Origin: Chromatiales bacterium 21-64-14
GTDB taxonomy: Bacteria; Pseudomonadota; Gammaproteobacteria; 21-64-14
NCBI GenBank assembly: GCA_002255365.1
Contig: NCBI01000001.1
Coordinates: 248,001 to 312,000, forward strand
Length of the DNA stretch: 64,000 bases
Reading direction: 5' to 3'
Shown: piece by piece, positions 33,413 to 43,276 of the stretch
Layout of the letters: every line of letters begins with the position of its first letter
Numbering within the stretch: the first letter of the stretch is position 1
Notes under the pieces: generated by a model
Databases searched by the model: none
Told to the model about the DNA's origin: nothing
Seen by the model: the letters and a program-made list of their open reading frames with translations, nothing else
Made by a program: the position numbers and the translations under genes

Positions 33413-33963
33413 TTCAACTCCGGAACCGACGGTTTGCCACGGTCATTGATACTCTTTTCGATACTCTTGATTTCATCTATCTTCCGCTGAAGAAGGTCGC
33501 TGCGCTGTTGTTCCGCGCTGAGGTTCGCCGCCTCCGCCTGGTGCCGCTTGATCATACGCCGCAGGAAAGCGGCGAAGTTCCGCATCGCCGCCGGTTCCCC
33601 CGCAGGCGCATCCAGGTACCCGTTCAGTAAGCCGATCGCACGATCATCATCATGGAACGGGGCATCGGGCAAGGTCAACAGGACCACCAGACGAAGCCGG
33701 CTCGATCCATCCGGCGTGCGGACAAAGCGTTCCTTGGCGCTGTGAAATTCCACATCGAGTTGCTGAGGGGACATCTGCTGCAATTCCTCGACATAGGCCA
33801 GCAGCTCCGCCACCGAGTCGGCGCCTCGGTCGCTGGTGCCCGGGATCGCGGCCCACGCGGAACCGGTCCCGTGACCGTACAGACCACCGATCGCGCTGCA
33901 ACCACCGATCAGTGGGCCGCACACCGCCGCCAGAAGTAACAGCCCAACGACACTGTGCCTCAT
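33409..33963 (-). CDS. QseG-like outer-membrane lipoprotein
   Basis: 184 residues from the ATG at 33963 (AGGA site). A signal peptide ends in a lipobox IGGC. The rest is helical, with a QQLDVEFHSAKERF segment and a C-terminal coiled coil (about 140-180). In enterobacteria the QseG lipoprotein lies between glrK and glrR and activates GlrK from the periplasm. The gene overlaps glrK by 3 bases and glrR by 4, so the three form one coupled operon. Confidence 0.78.
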   Translation of the reverse strand: MRHSVVGLLLLAAVCGPLIGGCSAIGGLYGHGTGSAWAAIPGTSDRGADSVAELLAYVEELQQMSPQQLDVEFHSAKERFVRTPDGSSRLRLVVLLTLPDAPFHDDDRAIGLLNGYLDAPAGEPAAMRNFAAFLRRMIKRHQAEAANLSAEQQRSDLLQRKIDEIKSIEKSINDRGKPSVPELK

Positions 33964-35411
33964 GCTGCATCCTGTTTCTGACATATGGGAATCGTCACGC
34001 GAAAGTGCGCGCCCCCCGCGGGGCACTCCACCAAGTGGATCGCTCCACCATGGGCCATGACGCACTCCCGCGCGATCGCCAGGCCCAGCCCGGTACCCTT
34101 GATACGCCCATCATGGGCAGCGCGCCCCTGGTAGAACGCATCGAATACCCGCGTCCAGTCTCCCGGCTCGACCCCGGGCCCACCGTCGATGACATCCAGA
34201 ACCGCCGCGTCTCCGGAGCAGGTCAAGCCTATATGAATCACACCTTCGGCGGGTGAGTACTTGACCGCGTTCGACACTACATTGTCAACGATGGTTCGCA
34301 GCTTGTCTTCATCGCCCTGCACCTGAACCGTGTCGAGCTCCGTCACTAAACGGATGGCCTTTGCGAGCATGGCCGGCTTGTGGTTATTGGCCACCTGACC
34401 GATGATCCGGGGCAGGTCCACAGGCCGCAGGCTCAAGGCTGGCTGGCGCAGGTGCACAAGACCAAAGGTGAGCAGGCTCTCAATCAAGCGCTGCAGGGAT
34501 AGGCTGTTGTCACGCAGTATCCCTATGATGTCCCGCTGTGCACCGTTGAGCTCCCCGACCACCTCGTCATTCAGCAGCTCCGCGCTCTCACGGATCGCGG
34601 TCAGCGGCGTCTTGAGTTCGTGGGACACGTTGCGGACAAATCGGTTTTTCTCTCCTTCCAGCTCCACCAAGCGCTCGCGCAGCCAATCCAGACGTTGGCC
34701 CAGGTAGCGAAGATCCTGCGGACCTCCAACCTCCACGGCCACTCCGAACTCCCCGTCTCCCAGCCGCCGGATCGCTTGATCGATCTGGCGGATCGGCTTT
34801 GAGATCAGGATTGCAAATACCACCGCAAAGATCACCGCCGCAGGAACGAAAGCCACGGCGGCCCACAGAAACAAACCCCTAGCCTGCGTCGCCTCACGTT
34901 GCAGAATATCGACCTCATGGTCGATCAACCGGCTGCTTTCCAGCAGAATGGTCCGCGCGAGATCCGCCAGCGCGGTGAATTCGCCGGCCACCTGGCTCTC
35001 ACTGCCCTGGTTCCGGAATGCGTGGGTCTGGATACCGGAAAAGAGGCGACTCTCCCGGACCATCAGGGCGGAGAGTTGCGCCTTCTGGGGGTCGCCCAAC
35101 GGTAGCTGGGCCAGGCTCCGGGCGGTCTCCTGAAACTTCTTGTGGCGTTCGGCATAGCCCTTGAAAAGTGTCGGGTCGTCCAACACCATGGACTGGCGCG
35201 CACTGCGTTCCATCTCTGGGATCTGCTCCACCAGCGCACGGCTGTACTGAGTGATCCGTACCGCTTGGTAGATCGCGTGTTGACTTTGGTCCGCAAGCTT
35301 CTCCACGTCGATAGCCGCCAAGACCAAGGCGATAATCAGCGGGAGGGTGATGAACACGAAGCCGATCAGGATCAGCTTCAGAAACGATTTTGGAGGATAG
35401 ACCAACACCAC
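33960..35411 (-). CDS. glrK: Sensor histidine kinase GlrK (QseE)
   Basis: 483 residues. Two membrane helices (about 12-34 and 178-202) enclose a periplasmic helical sensor domain. A HAMP linker (ILISKPIRQIDQAI) follows, then the phospho-acceptor histidine in NVSHELKTPLTA and a complete ATPase domain (DNVVSNAVKYS, GTGLGLAIA). GlrK phosphorylates GlrR to control envelope genes with sigma54. Here the cognate regulator is broken, so the kinase may lack its normal partner. Confidence 0.9.
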   Translation of the reverse strand: MVLVYPPKSFLKLILIGFVFITLPLIIALVLAAIDVEKLADQSQHAIYQAVRITQYSRALVEQIPEMERSARQSMVLDDPTLFKGYAERHKKFQETARSLAQLPLGDPQKAQLSALMVRESRLFSGIQTHAFRNQGSESQVAGEFTALADLARTILLESSRLIDHEVDILQREATQARGLFLWAAVAFVPAAVIFAVVFAILISKPIRQIDQAIRRLGDGEFGVAVEVGGPQDLRYLGQRLDWLRERLVELEGEKNRFVRNVSHELKTPLTAIRESAELLNDEVVGELNGAQRDIIGILRDNSLSLQRLIESLLTFGLVHLRQPALSLRPVDLPRIIGQVANNHKPAMLAKAIRLVTELDTVQVQGDEDKLRTIVDNVVSNAVKYSPAEGVIHIGLTCSGDAAVLDVIDGGPGVEPGDWTRVFDAFYQGRAAHDGRIKGTGLGLAIARECVMAHGGAIHLVECPAGGAHFRVTIPICQKQDAA

Positions 35412-35490
35412 ATCCGCTCCCTGCGCTTGGACTTGCCACCAACCCGATGCTGCCCCAGCCGGTCCGGCTCACGCGGGGGCGTGCCTGCGT

Positions 35491-36561
35491 TCAGTCCTGT
35501 GCTTCGTCCGTAGCGTCCGCGAACAAGTCCATCGCGTCCGGGCGGGCCGCGAGCACCTGCGCCGGGGGCGTGATCCCGAAGTGCAGGTAGGCGCTGCGGG
35601 TAGCGACCCGCCCGCGCGAAGTGCGCATCATGTAGCCCTGCTGAATCAGGAACGGTTCGACCACATCCTCGATGGTGTCCCGCTCCTCGCCGATGGCGGC
35701 CGCCAGGTTGTCGACTCCGACCGGACCGCCATCGAATTTGTCGATCACGGTACGCAGCAGCTTACGATCCATCACGTCGAACCCGTTGATATCCACCTTC
35801 AGCATCTCCATCGCCTGGGCGGCCACCGCGGCGCTGATGCGCCCATCGGCCTTGACCTGGGCGTAGTCACGGACCCGGCGCAACAGCCGGTTGGCGATCC
35901 GCGGCGTACCTCGGGCGCGGCGCGCGATCTCCGCCGCGCCGTCGGCCGCGATCTCAACCCCGAGAATAGTCCCGGAACGCGCTATGATCGCCGTGAGTTC
36001 CTCGGTGCTGTAGAACTCCAGCCGCTGCACGATACCAAAGCGATCCCGCAGCGGGGAGGTCAACAACCCGGCCCGGGTGGTCGCCCCGACCAGGGTGAAC
36101 GGCGGCAGATCAAGCTTGATGGATCGCGCCGCCGGCCCTTCGCCGATGAGGATGTCCAACTGGTAATCCTCCATCGCCGGATAGAGGATCTCCTCCACCA
36201 CCGGGCTCAGGCGGTGGATCTCATCCACGAACAGCACATCCCGGGGCTCCAGGTTGGTCAGCAGCGCCGCCAAATCGCCGGGCCGCTCCAGAACCGGTCC
36301 GGAGGTATGCCGCAGACCTGCCCCCAGTTCGTTGGCGATCACATGGGCAAGGGTGGTCTTGCCGAGACCGGGCGGACCGAAGATCAGCACATGATCCAGG
36401 GCCTCGCCGCGCTCCCGTGCGGCGCGGATGAAGATCTCCATCTGTTCACGCACCGGGGCCTGCCCCATGTATTCACCGAGGGTCCGGGGCCGCACGCTGC
36501 GCTCCACCGCCTCCTCATCCCCGGTGGTGCGGGGATTTACCAATCGGTCGGATTCGATCAT
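35491..36561 (-). CDS. ruvB: Holliday junction helicase subunit RuvB
   Basis: 356 residues from the ATG at 36561. The AAA+ Walker A is GPPGLGKTT, Walker B holds DEIHR, and [18 protein letters not shown] covers sensor 1 and the arginine finger region. A C-terminal winged helix follows. With RuvA it drives branch migration. It is separated from ruvA and ruvC by an inserted block of three cell-envelope genes. The 259-base gap to the divergent transpeptidase gene has no clear feature. Confidence 0.97.
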   Translation of the reverse strand: MIESDRLVNPRTTGDEEAVERSVRPRTLGEYMGQAPVREQMEIFIRAARERGEALDHVLIFGPPGLGKTTLAHVIANELGAGLRHTSGPVLERPGDLAALLTNLEPRDVLFVDEIHRLSPVVEEILYPAMEDYQLDILIGEGPAARSIKLDLPPFTLVGATTRAGLLTSPLRDRFGIVQRLEFYSTEELTAIIARSGTILGVEIAADGAAEIARRARGTPRIANRLLRRVRDYAQVKADGRISAAVAAQAMEMLKVDINGFDVMDRKLLRTVIDKFDGGPVGVDNLAAAIGEERDTIEDVVEPFLIQQGYMMRTSRGRVATRSAYLHFGITPPAQVLAARPDAMDLFADATDEAQD

Positions 36562-36820
36562 CGGCCTCACCCGTATCCCGCGCTGCGCCTATGATACCCT
36601 GGACGGACAAAAATCACGGGGCCCGCCGGGGTGGACTCTACACTACGGACTGTCGACCGGACAAAACCGCGGCGACGGATCGGGCCCGGTCAGTTTATGC
36701 CTCGGAAACGCGACCCGTTTACGTGACTTGGTTCTCGTTTTACCCTATTGCATAAGGTCGCCCCGGCCGCTATCTGCGCCGTACCGGGCATGTCCCAACT
36801 ATCGAAGGAACCCCCGTCGA

Positions 36821-37369
36821 ATGAAGCTGTTGCGGTTGTGTCTTCTGCTCGTGGCCATAGCGGGCCCGGTACAGCTCCGGGCTCAGGGTCAGCCGTGGTT
36901 GCTGGTGGACACCCATTCCGCCACCCTATCCGTGATCCAGGATGGACGGGTCAGGGTCCGTTTCGGCGATATCGCCATCGGGCGCGGCGGCGTAACCCGG
37001 CTGCGTGTGCGGGACGACGATGCCACCCCCCTGGGCACCTTCCATATCGCCTGGATCAACAACCACAGCCCGTTCCATCGGTTCTTCGGCCTCGATTATC
37101 CCAATCCGACCTACGCATGGCGCGCCTTCGACCACAACTTGATCGGCCCGGACACCCTGCGCCGGATCCTGCGCGGTGTGCGCGACCAGGACCACCCCCC
37201 CCAGGATACCCCGCTGGGTGGCGACCTGGGCATCCACGGACTCGGCGACGCCAATCCCTGGATCCATCGGCATCTCAATTGGACCCGCGGGTGCATTGCC
37301 CTGACCAACCGCCAGATCGACACGCTGTCCCCTTGGGTCCACATCGGGACAACGGTGGTAGTGCGCTGA
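36821..37369 (+). CDS. L,D-transpeptidase (YkuD fold), small
   Basis: 182 residues with a signal peptide (about 21 residues). The catalytic signature has IHGLGD followed by the nucleophile in TRGCIALT, with the expected spacing. The domain is near-minimal, without LysM or other binding modules. Such enzymes cross-link peptidoglycan 3-3 or attach lipoproteins to it. It is followed 113 bases later by an Lpp-like lipoprotein and faces a second L,D-transpeptidase, so a shared role in lipoprotein tethering is suggested. Confidence 0.85.
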   Translation: MKLLRLCLLLVAIAGPVQLRAQGQPWLLVDTHSATLSVIQDGRVRVRFGDIAIGRGGVTRLRVRDDDATPLGTFHIAWINNHSPFHRFFGLDYPNPTYAWRAFDHNLIGPDTLRRILRGVRDQDHPPQDTPLGGDLGIHGLGDANPWIHRHLNWTRGCIALTNRQIDTLSPWVHIGTTVVVR

Positions 37370-37398
37370 GCCACCCGGGGAATCGCCACCGAAACACC

Positions 37399-37429
37399 TT
37401 GAGAACCGGGCCTCGAAATCCGGTATACT
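37399..37429 (+). promoter_or_regulatory. Promoter of the Lpp-like gene
   Basis: A -10 hexamer TATACT (37424-37429) is preceded at 19 bases by TTGAGA (37399-37404). The spacing is slightly long, but the -10 element is strong. It lies 54 bases upstream of the lipoprotein ATG. Confidence 0.5.
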
Positions 37430-37482
37430 GCGCCCCGTTGTATCCGTACTACCCCCCCACCCCCCCAGAAGGAGATACCGTC

Positions 37483-37752
37483 ATGCGTAATTTGTTGGGG
37501 ACTCCAGCCAAACTCGCTGCCCTGGCGCTGGTCATAGGGCTTGCCGGCGGCTGTGCCACTACCGATCAGCTGAACGCGGTGAAGGGTACAGCCCAGGATG
37601 CCCAGAGCACGGCCCAGGCCGCCAAGAGCTCGGCGGACCAAGCCAATCAGAAGGCCGACGAGGCGCTGCAGCAGTCGGAAGCGAACAAGAAGGCGATTGC
37701 AGACACCAACGAGAAGATCAACCGGATGTTCAAGAAGTCAATGTACAAGTAA
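37483..37752 (+). CDS. Lpp-like (Braun-type) alanine-zipper lipoprotein
   Basis: 89 residues. An AGGAGA site precedes the ATG. The signal peptide ends in lipobox AGGC (Cys24). The mature part is a continuous helix with Ala at heptad positions (AQDAQSTAQAAKSSADQAN), typical of Lpp and OprI. The protein ends in MYK: a C-terminal lysine like that used by E. coli Lpp for covalent attachment to peptidoglycan. Its own promoter and terminator frame it, and L,D-transpeptidase genes lie on both sides. Confidence 0.85.
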   Translation: MRNLLGTPAKLAALALVIGLAGGCATTDQLNAVKGTAQDAQSTAQAAKSSADQANQKADEALQQSEANKKAIADTNEKINRMFKKSMYK

Positions 37753-37793
37753 CCGCCCGCGTCGCGTTCCGCGACGATCAGGCATCCAGTGTT

Positions 37794-38840
37794 CTATCGC
37801 CCCGCACCCGCGGGGCGATCTTTTTCCAGCGCCACGGGTACGGCGGTCGCGGACGATGTATCACCCGCCGCGAGCGGGAGCGCCGCGGCCCGCGTCTCCG
37901 CGATGCCCGGATCGTGTATCCCCACTGGCACCGGGATCCCCTCGGGTTCCAGGATCAGGTGTTGCATCCGCGCCCAGTCCACCGCGTAACCCGGGTGCCC
38001 GCGGGTGGCATCGACCACCAACCGCACCGCCGGCGTGAGGTCTCGAACCGCCGCCTTGCCCTGTGGTGTCACGGGCGGGTGCGCCTCGAGATACAGCCGC
38101 CCCCCTTGCCACCCGACCTTGTAGAGCTCGTGGACCAAGCGGACCGGAGTACCCACCGGCACACCGTTGAACAGCGACTGGATGTCCTCCGGATAGAGCC
38201 GCACACAACCGTGGCTCACCTGCATCCCAACCCCATAGGGATGATCGGTACCATGGATCAGATAGCCGGGCACCCCCAGTTGCAGGGCGAACTGGCCCAG
38301 CGGATTGTCCGGCCCGGGAGGAACATACCTCGGCAGAGGGGTGCCGTTCTCGGCATGCTCTTTGCGAATGGAGGCGGGCGGATACCAAGCCGGGTGGCGG
38401 ATCTTATCCACCACCCGCGTCAACCCCACGGGGGTCTGCCATCCGTCCCGCCCGATACCCACCGGATAGGTGATGACCACCGCCGAACCACCGCGGCGCA
38501 CCGGCGGATAGTAATAGAGGCGCATCTCCGGGACATTGAGGACGATCCCCCGACGTGGACCCGGCGGCAAAACATAGCGCGTCGGCAACAGCACCCGCGT
38601 CCCGGCCCCCGGCAGCCATGGGTCAACACCGGGGTTCGCCAAACGCAATTCGTCGTAACCAAGGTCGAAGCGGCGCGCAATGTCCAGCAGGGTATCTTCG
38701 TGCCGGGCCGCAACCCACTGCAACCGGCCGATCACTGAATCACCCGGCGGCGGCAACGGATAGGTAGCCGCCTGGCTCGGCCCCGCCAGCCAGATCCAGC
38801 CCCACACGAGCAGGGCGCAACGGCTCCCGCCTTTACTCAT
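37794..38840 (-). CDS. L,D-transpeptidase with LysM domain, ErfK/YbiS-type
   Basis: 348 residues with a signal peptide (cleavage after about residue 25, SQAAT). A LysM peptidoglycan-binding domain at about 40-90 (DTLLDIARRFDLGYDELRLANP) precedes the YkuD catalytic domain, with the nucleophile in the VSHGCVRLYP motif and IHGTD upstream. Domain order matches ErfK/YbiS/YcfS, the E. coli enzymes that attach Lpp to peptidoglycan. Convergent with the Lpp-like gene; the stop falls 41 bases from its stop. The last 20 or so residues are low complexity. Confidence 0.9.
   Translation of the reverse strand: MSKGGSRCALLVWGWIWLAGPSQAATYPLPPPGDSVIGRLQWVAARHEDTLLDIARRFDLGYDELRLANPGVDPWLPGAGTRVLLPTRYVLPPGPRRGIVLNVPEMRLYYYPPVRRGGSAVVITYPVGIGRDGWQTPVGLTRVVDKIRHPAWYPPASIRKEHAENGTPLPRYVPPGPDNPLGQFALQLGVPGYLIHGTDHPYGVGMQVSHGCVRLYPEDIQSLFNGVPVGTPVRLVHELYKVGWQGGRLYLEAHPPVTPQGKAAVRDLTPAVRLVVDATRGHPGYAVDWARMQHLILEPEGIPVPVGIHDPGIAETRAAALPLAAGDTSSATAVPVALEKDRPAGAGR
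37796..37825 (+). terminator. Rho-independent terminator after the Lpp-like gene
   Basis: A perfect 10-bp stem (ATCGCCCCGC with GCGGGGCGAT), 4-base loop ACCC, then CTTTTT. It terminates the plus-strand lipoprotein transcript and at the same time encodes the last residues of the convergent minus-strand transpeptidase. Confidence 0.88.
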
Positions 38841-38885
38841 CGACCAACGGCTCCGCGATGTCCCGGCACACCGAATCTCCCCGGC

Positions 38886-39494
38886 TCATTTGGCCGCCGC
38901 CTGCAAGGCGCGACGGATGATCTCTTCGCTGGCCAGATCGGCCGTGTTCAACTCGCGTACCATGCGGCTCGCCTCCTGGGGCTTGTAGCCCAGGGTCACC
39001 AGGGCGCTCACCGCCTCCGCCGCTGGCGCGGCAACTCCCGCGCCAGTGGCGGATCGTGCCTCCTCGCCCGCGGCGCTCAGCGGGACATGCCAAGTCGCGA
39101 GCCGGTCCTTCATTTCCATGATCAACCGCTCCGCGGTCTTCCGGCCGACCCCCGGAAGGCGCGTCAGTCCCGCGGCATCCTGGTCATGGACACAGCGCAC
39201 GAACTCCTCGCTGCTCACACCGGAGAGAATCGTGAGGGCCAGTCGCGCCCCCACGCCGTTGACCCGGATCAGGCCACGGAACAGCAGCCGATCCGATTCG
39301 CGCGCGAAACCGAACAGAGTATGGCTATCATCGCGGATCACCAAGTGGGTGTGGAGTGTGACCTCGTCCCCCACCGGCGGCAGTACGTAGAAGGTGGACA
39401 TGGGCGCCTCCACCTCGTAACCCACGCCACCGACGTCAACCACCAAGTGTGGCGCCTGCTTGTACGTCAGCAGGCCCCGCAGGCGTCCGATCAT
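38886..39494 (-). CDS. ruvA: Holliday junction DNA-binding subunit RuvA
   Basis: 202 residues: the N-terminal OB fold (MIGRLRG start, [10 protein letters not shown]), a helix-hairpin-helix middle ([17 protein letters not shown]), and a small C-terminal RuvB-contacting domain ([12 protein letters not shown]). It overlaps the ruvC end by 4 bases. RuvA holds the four-way junction for RuvB. Confidence 0.97.
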   Translation of the reverse strand: MIGRLRGLLTYKQAPHLVVDVGGVGYEVEAPMSTFYVLPPVGDEVTLHTHLVIRDDSHTLFGFARESDRLLFRGLIRVNGVGARLALTILSGVSSEEFVRCVHDQDAAGLTRLPGVGRKTAERLIMEMKDRLATWHVPLSAAGEEARSATGAGVAAPAAEAVSALVTLGYKPQEASRMVRELNTADLASEEIIRRALQAAAK

Positions 39495-40030
39495 CGCCGC
39501 CGCCCGCGGCGGCGCACGCGGCCCGCCAATGGCAGCCGCAACAGGGTGGCGCCAGTGTGACTATGGCACAGAGCCACCGCGAGGGCATCGGCGGCATCGC
39601 TCTGGGGACTGGCGTCGAGACCCAGCAATTGGCGCACCATATGCTGGACCTGGACCTTCGCGGCGGCGCCGGTACCCACCACCGCCTGCTTGATCTCCCG
39701 GGCACTGTACTCCGTGACCGGTACCGAGCCGAGTGCCGCGGCGCACAAGGCTACGCCCCGTGCATGTCCAAGCTTGAGCGCGGAATCCACGTTGCGGTGC
39801 AGGAACACCCGCTCGATCGCCACCTGCTCGGGTCGGTAGCCGTCCACGATCTGACGCACCTCTTCGAAAATCAGCCGCAGCCGGGACGCCAGATCCGTCC
39901 CCTGGACCCGGATACAGCCGCTGGCCACGTAGCACGCGCGGGTCCCGACCACATCGATGACACCGTAACCGGTGATCCGCGAACCAGGGTCGATCCCGAG
40001 GATCCGCACCACGCTAGCGTAGTGGTTCAC
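39491..40030 (-). CDS. ruvC: Holliday junction resolvase RuvC
   Basis: About 179 residues from a GTG at 40030; other GTG codons at 40012 and 40009 are possible and ribosome sites are poor. The RNase H-like fold begins [14 protein letters not shown] (catalytic Asp), with later acidic residues in VAIERVF and [10 protein letters not shown]. The C-terminus is Arg-rich. It cleaves junctions processed by RuvAB. YebC lies 119 bases upstream. Confidence 0.95.
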   Translation of the reverse strand: MNHYASVVRILGIDPGSRITGYGVIDVVGTRACYVASGCIRVQGTDLASRLRLIFEEVRQIVDGYRPEQVAIERVFLHRNVDSALKLGHARGVALCAAALGSVPVTEYSAREIKQAVVGTGAAAKVQVQHMVRQLLGLDASPQSDAADALAVALCHSHTGATLLRLPLAGRVRRRGRRR

Positions 40031-40148
40031 GGTGGGGGACCCCCCGGGGCCCCCAGCCGGCAAACCCGCCGCGGCGGGGAGCGACACGCCAGCTCCGACC
40101 CGGGGCGCAAACTCCCCCCTGCGCCGGGTTCATGGTCTACCCACCGGT

Positions 40149-40892
40149 TCACAGCTCCGCAAGGACATCCTCCGCGAGGTCTGCATTGGAATATACCTGC
40201 TGAGTATCGTCCAGATCCTCCAGCATCTCCAACAGACGCACCAGCAGCCGGCCTTCATCACCACCCAGGGGCGTGGACACCGAGGCGCGCATGGTGATCT
40301 CGGCGTACTCCGGCTCCAGCCCCGCGTCGAGCATGGCCTGTTTCAGCGCGATGAAACCATCCGGGGTACTCAGCACTTCGATGGAACCGTCTTCTTGGCT
40401 GACCACATCCTCGGCGCCCATTTCCAGGGCGAGCTCCATGATCCGGTCCTCATCGCTGCCCGCCGGGTAGGTGAGCAAGCCGCAGTGTACAAACAGATAG
40501 GCCACCGAGCCTTCGGTACCGAGGTTACCGCCGCACTTGGAAAATGCGTGGCGCACCTCGGCCACGGTGCGGTTGCGATTGTCGGTCATGCAGTCCACGA
40601 TAACCGCCGCCCCGCCCGGCCCGTAGCCCTCGTAGCGGACCTCTTCGTAAGCCTCGCCCTCCAGCGCCCCGGCGCCGCGTTTAATAGCACGCTCGACCTT
40701 GTCCTTGGGCATATTGGCAACCAGCGCCTTGTCCACTGCAAGGCGCAGGCGTGGATTCATGCCCGAATCGGCGCCCCCGGTACGGGCCGCTACCGTGATC
40801 TCCCGAATCAGCTTGGTGAACAACTTGCCGCGCCGTGCATCCTGGGCATTCTTGCGGTACTGGATATTGGCCCATTTGCTGTGTCCCGCCAT
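40149..40892 (-). CDS. yebC: YebC/PmpR-family protein
   Basis: 247 residues. The start [14 protein letters not shown] is the family hallmark. YebC proteins act as transcriptional regulators, and more recent work shows roles in translation of proline-rich stretches. It keeps its usual position upstream of ruvCAB. Confidence 0.96.
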   Translation of the reverse strand: MAGHSKWANIQYRKNAQDARRGKLFTKLIREITVAARTGGADSGMNPRLRLAVDKALVANMPKDKVERAIKRGAGALEGEAYEEVRYEGYGPGGAAVIVDCMTDNRNRTVAEVRHAFSKCGGNLGTEGSVAYLFVHCGLLTYPAGSDEDRIMELALEMGAEDVVSQEDGSIEVLSTPDGFIALKQAMLDAGLEPEYAEITMRASVSTPLGGDEGRLLVRLLEMLEDLDDTQQVYSNADLAEDVLAEL

Positions 40893-40941
40893 GCGCTGCC
40901 TCGCGTCGCCTGCGCCTCACGGCGCCCGGTGCGGTAGTTTA

Positions 40942-41613
40942 TCATGGCCCTTTTGGTGCCGACGATGACGGCGACACCGCCGATCCGTCATCGCCCGCGG
41001 CGGCCTCCTGGACCAGATCGCCACGCAGGAAACCGCACACCTGACGGGCGACACGCCGGGAGAGCACCAAGCCCATATGGGTGGTCGGGACGATCACCCG
41101 TCGCGGGCAATCCGGCGCGCGGGTCTCCGCCACGGTTACGGTGCCGTCGTTGGGCACCGGAAGCCCGCCGAACAGGCACCCGATCCCCATACTCCGGCGG
41201 CCGGCGATCACCATCACGTCCAGTCCCGGGGCTGCACGCGGACGGTCGCCAAGCAAACCGCGTTCGACACTGCGCCCCAGCAACCAACGGCCGGGGCGGT
41301 GGCGCAACAGGCGCCGCACCAGGGTACTGCCCGCCAAAGGGGTGCCCAGCAACAGAATCCGGCCCAATCGCGGCTCGGGAATGTCCTGCAGCAGATGCAG
41401 CACCACCAAACCACCCAGGCTATGGGCCACCAGATGTATGCGTGAAGCCCGCAGCCGCGCGAGAAACCCGGCCAGATCCGCGGCGTTGTCCACCGGGCTG
41501 CGGCCGCGCGAGGGGTACGAAAAAATCGCTGTTCGGAACCCGCAGCCGCGCACGCGCCGCGCCAAGCACCCCATCACCCAACCCGACATGAACAAGCCGT
41601 GGATCAGGACCAC
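40942..41613 (-). CDS. Alpha/beta-hydrolase, probable lipase/esterase
   Basis: About 223 residues. The oxyanion strand LVVLIHGLFMSGW opens the protein and the nucleophile lies in AHSLGG; a late THMGLVLS supplies the histidine. The start is uncertain: the frame runs back through nadA, but the conserved part begins at a GTG at 41613, 39 bases after the nadA stop. Substrate unknown. Homologues of this compact type are often annotated as cob(I)alamin-like or PGAP1-type esterases without evidence. Confidence 0.75.
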   Translation of the reverse strand: MVLIHGLFMSGWVMGCLARRVRGCGFRTAIFSYPSRGRSPVDNAADLAGFLARLRASRIHLVAHSLGGLVVLHLLQDIPEPRLGRILLLGTPLAGSTLVRRLLRHRPGRWLLGRSVERGLLGDRPRAAPGLDVMVIAGRRSMGIGCLFGGLPVPNDGTVTVAETRAPDCPRRVIVPTTHMGLVLSRRVARQVCGFLRGDLVQEAAAGDDGSAVSPSSSAPKGP

Positions 41614-41651
41614 CAGAGGGGCGTCGTCGCCCGCGGAACCCGCGCCACCGT

Positions 41652-42752
41652 TTACGGCGAGATCTCCAACATGCGCTCCAGCGCGAGGCGCGCCGGCTCC
41701 GCGGTAGCAGGGGGAACCTGGATGCGGTTTACCACCCGATCTTCCGCCAGGTTTTCCAGGATCCACGCCAGGTGCTGGGGATCGATACGAAACATGGTGG
41801 AACACATACACACCGTTGGCGACATGAAGTGCGCCGATTTCCCCTGGTGGCGAAACTGTTCATTGAGGCGATCCACCAGATTGAGCTCGGTGCCCACCAG
41901 CCACCGGGTGCCAGGCGCCGAATCGGCGATGGTCTTGATGATGAATTCCGTGGAACCAACGTAGTCGGACTTCTGGCATACCTCGAACGAGCATTCCGGA
42001 TGGGAGATCACCTTGGCATCCGGATAGCGCGTCTTGAACTGATCCACGTGCGCCGGCTGGAACATCTGGTGCACGGAGCAGAAGCCCTTCCACAGGATCA
42101 CGGTCGCGTCCCGGATCTGCGCTTCGGTCAGCCCCCCCATGGGCCGATCGAAATCCCACACCACCATCCGCTCCAGGGAAATCCCCATCCGATATCCGGT
42201 ATTGCGGCCCAAGTGCTGGTCGGGGAAAAACAGGACCTTGGCACGGCGTTCCAGACTCCACTCCATGACCTGGCGCGCGTTGGTGGACGTGCACACGATC
42301 CCACCATGGCGGCCACAGAACGCCTTCAGGTCCGCGGCGGAATTGATGTAGGTGACCGGGGTGCAATGGACGTCGGGGTCCAGCACCGTCGCCAGTTCAC
42401 GCCATGCGCGCTCCACCTTCGCGAGGCTGGCCATGTCCGCCATGGAACATCCCGCCGCCAGGTCCGGAAGCACCGCCACCTGATCGGGCCGGGACAGGAT
42501 GTCGGCCACCTCCGCCATGAAGTGCACGCCGCAGAAGACGATATAGCGGGCACGCGAGGCGGCGGCGAGCCGCGAGAGCTTGAGGGAATCGCCGGTATAG
42601 TCAGCGTGGCGATAAACCTCCTCGCGCTGATAATGGTGGCCGAGGATCACCAGGCGTTCGCCGAGGGCCGCCTTGGCGGTGCGAATACGCGCCTCGCACG
42701 CCGCATCGTCCAGCAGCGCATAGGTTTGCAGGGTGGACGGGTCGGCGGCCAT
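41652..42752 (-). CDS. nadA: Quinolinate synthase NadA
   Basis: 366 residues. The three [4Fe-4S] cysteines are in FCGVHFMAE, HPECSFEV and CMCSTM. GHHYQREE near residue 38 is the iminoaspartate pocket. NadA condenses iminoaspartate with dihydroxyacetone phosphate to quinolinate for NAD biosynthesis. The enzyme is oxygen-sensitive. A glutamine-dependent NAD synthetase gene occurs further on in the window, but not nadB or nadC. Confidence 0.96.
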   Translation of the reverse strand: MAADPSTLQTYALLDDAACEARIRTAKAALGERLVILGHHYQREEVYRHADYTGDSLKLSRLAAASRARYIVFCGVHFMAEVADILSRPDQVAVLPDLAAGCSMADMASLAKVERAWRELATVLDPDVHCTPVTYINSAADLKAFCGRHGGIVCTSTNARQVMEWSLERRAKVLFFPDQHLGRNTGYRMGISLERMVVWDFDRPMGGLTEAQIRDATVILWKGFCSVHQMFQPAHVDQFKTRYPDAKVISHPECSFEVCQKSDYVGSTEFIIKTIADSAPGTRWLVGTELNLVDRLNEQFRHQGKSAHFMSPTVCMCSTMFRIDPQHLAWILENLAEDRVVNRIQVPPATAEPARLALERMLEISP

Positions 42753-42757
42753 GGACG

Positions 42758-43258
42758 TTACCTGCTCTTGGGTATGGGGTAGCGGCGGGGTTTCGATCCG
42801 CCGCCAGCGTCATCCGCGGCGACATAGCGCCGGATCGCGGCGCGATCAGTCCACGAGGCGGCCAACGCCACCGCCGCGGGCCATGCGACCCAACGCAGGG
42901 CCACATGCTCCGTCGGGGCCAGGCGGATATCCGCTGGCACGGCCAGCTCGGCGGTAAAAACGTGCTCCAGATTATATCGTACCCCAGGCCGGTAGCGCGC
43001 CTGCCATTCCGGGAGTAAGGGAAAACGGTTCTGTTCGCCCCGGTCGCGGAGCACCACCGCGCCCCCCGCCACCAAGCCCGTTTCCTCGCGCAGTTCCCGG
43101 CACGCCGCCGCCTGAGGAGTCTCGCCCCAGCCCAGGCTGCCGGTCACCGATTGCCAGTATCCCAGCGGGACCCGGCGTTCCAGCATGAGCACTGCGCGCT
43201 CCCGGGTGTGGACCACGACCAACACCGACTCGGGCCGCTTGTAGCGCTCGCTGTCCAC
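42758..43258 (-). CDS. nudB: Dihydroneopterin triphosphate diphosphatase (Nudix)
   Basis: 166 residues. The Nudix box is complete: GSLGWGETPQAAACRELREETGL, at about residues 41-63. NudB removes pyrophosphate from dihydroneopterin triphosphate in folate synthesis. Its position directly after aspS is the standard gammaproteobacterial one, which supports nudB over other Nudix enzymes. C-terminal tail is basic. Confidence 0.85.
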   Translation of the reverse strand: MDSERYKRPESVLVVVHTRERAVLMLERRVPLGYWQSVTGSLGWGETPQAAACRELREETGLVAGGAVVLRDRGEQNRFPLLPEWQARYRPGVRYNLEHVFTAELAVPADIRLAPTEHVALRWVAWPAAVALAASWTDRAAIRRYVAADDAGGGSKPRRYPIPKSR

Positions 43259-43276
43259 AGTGCAGCGAGCGGCGGC

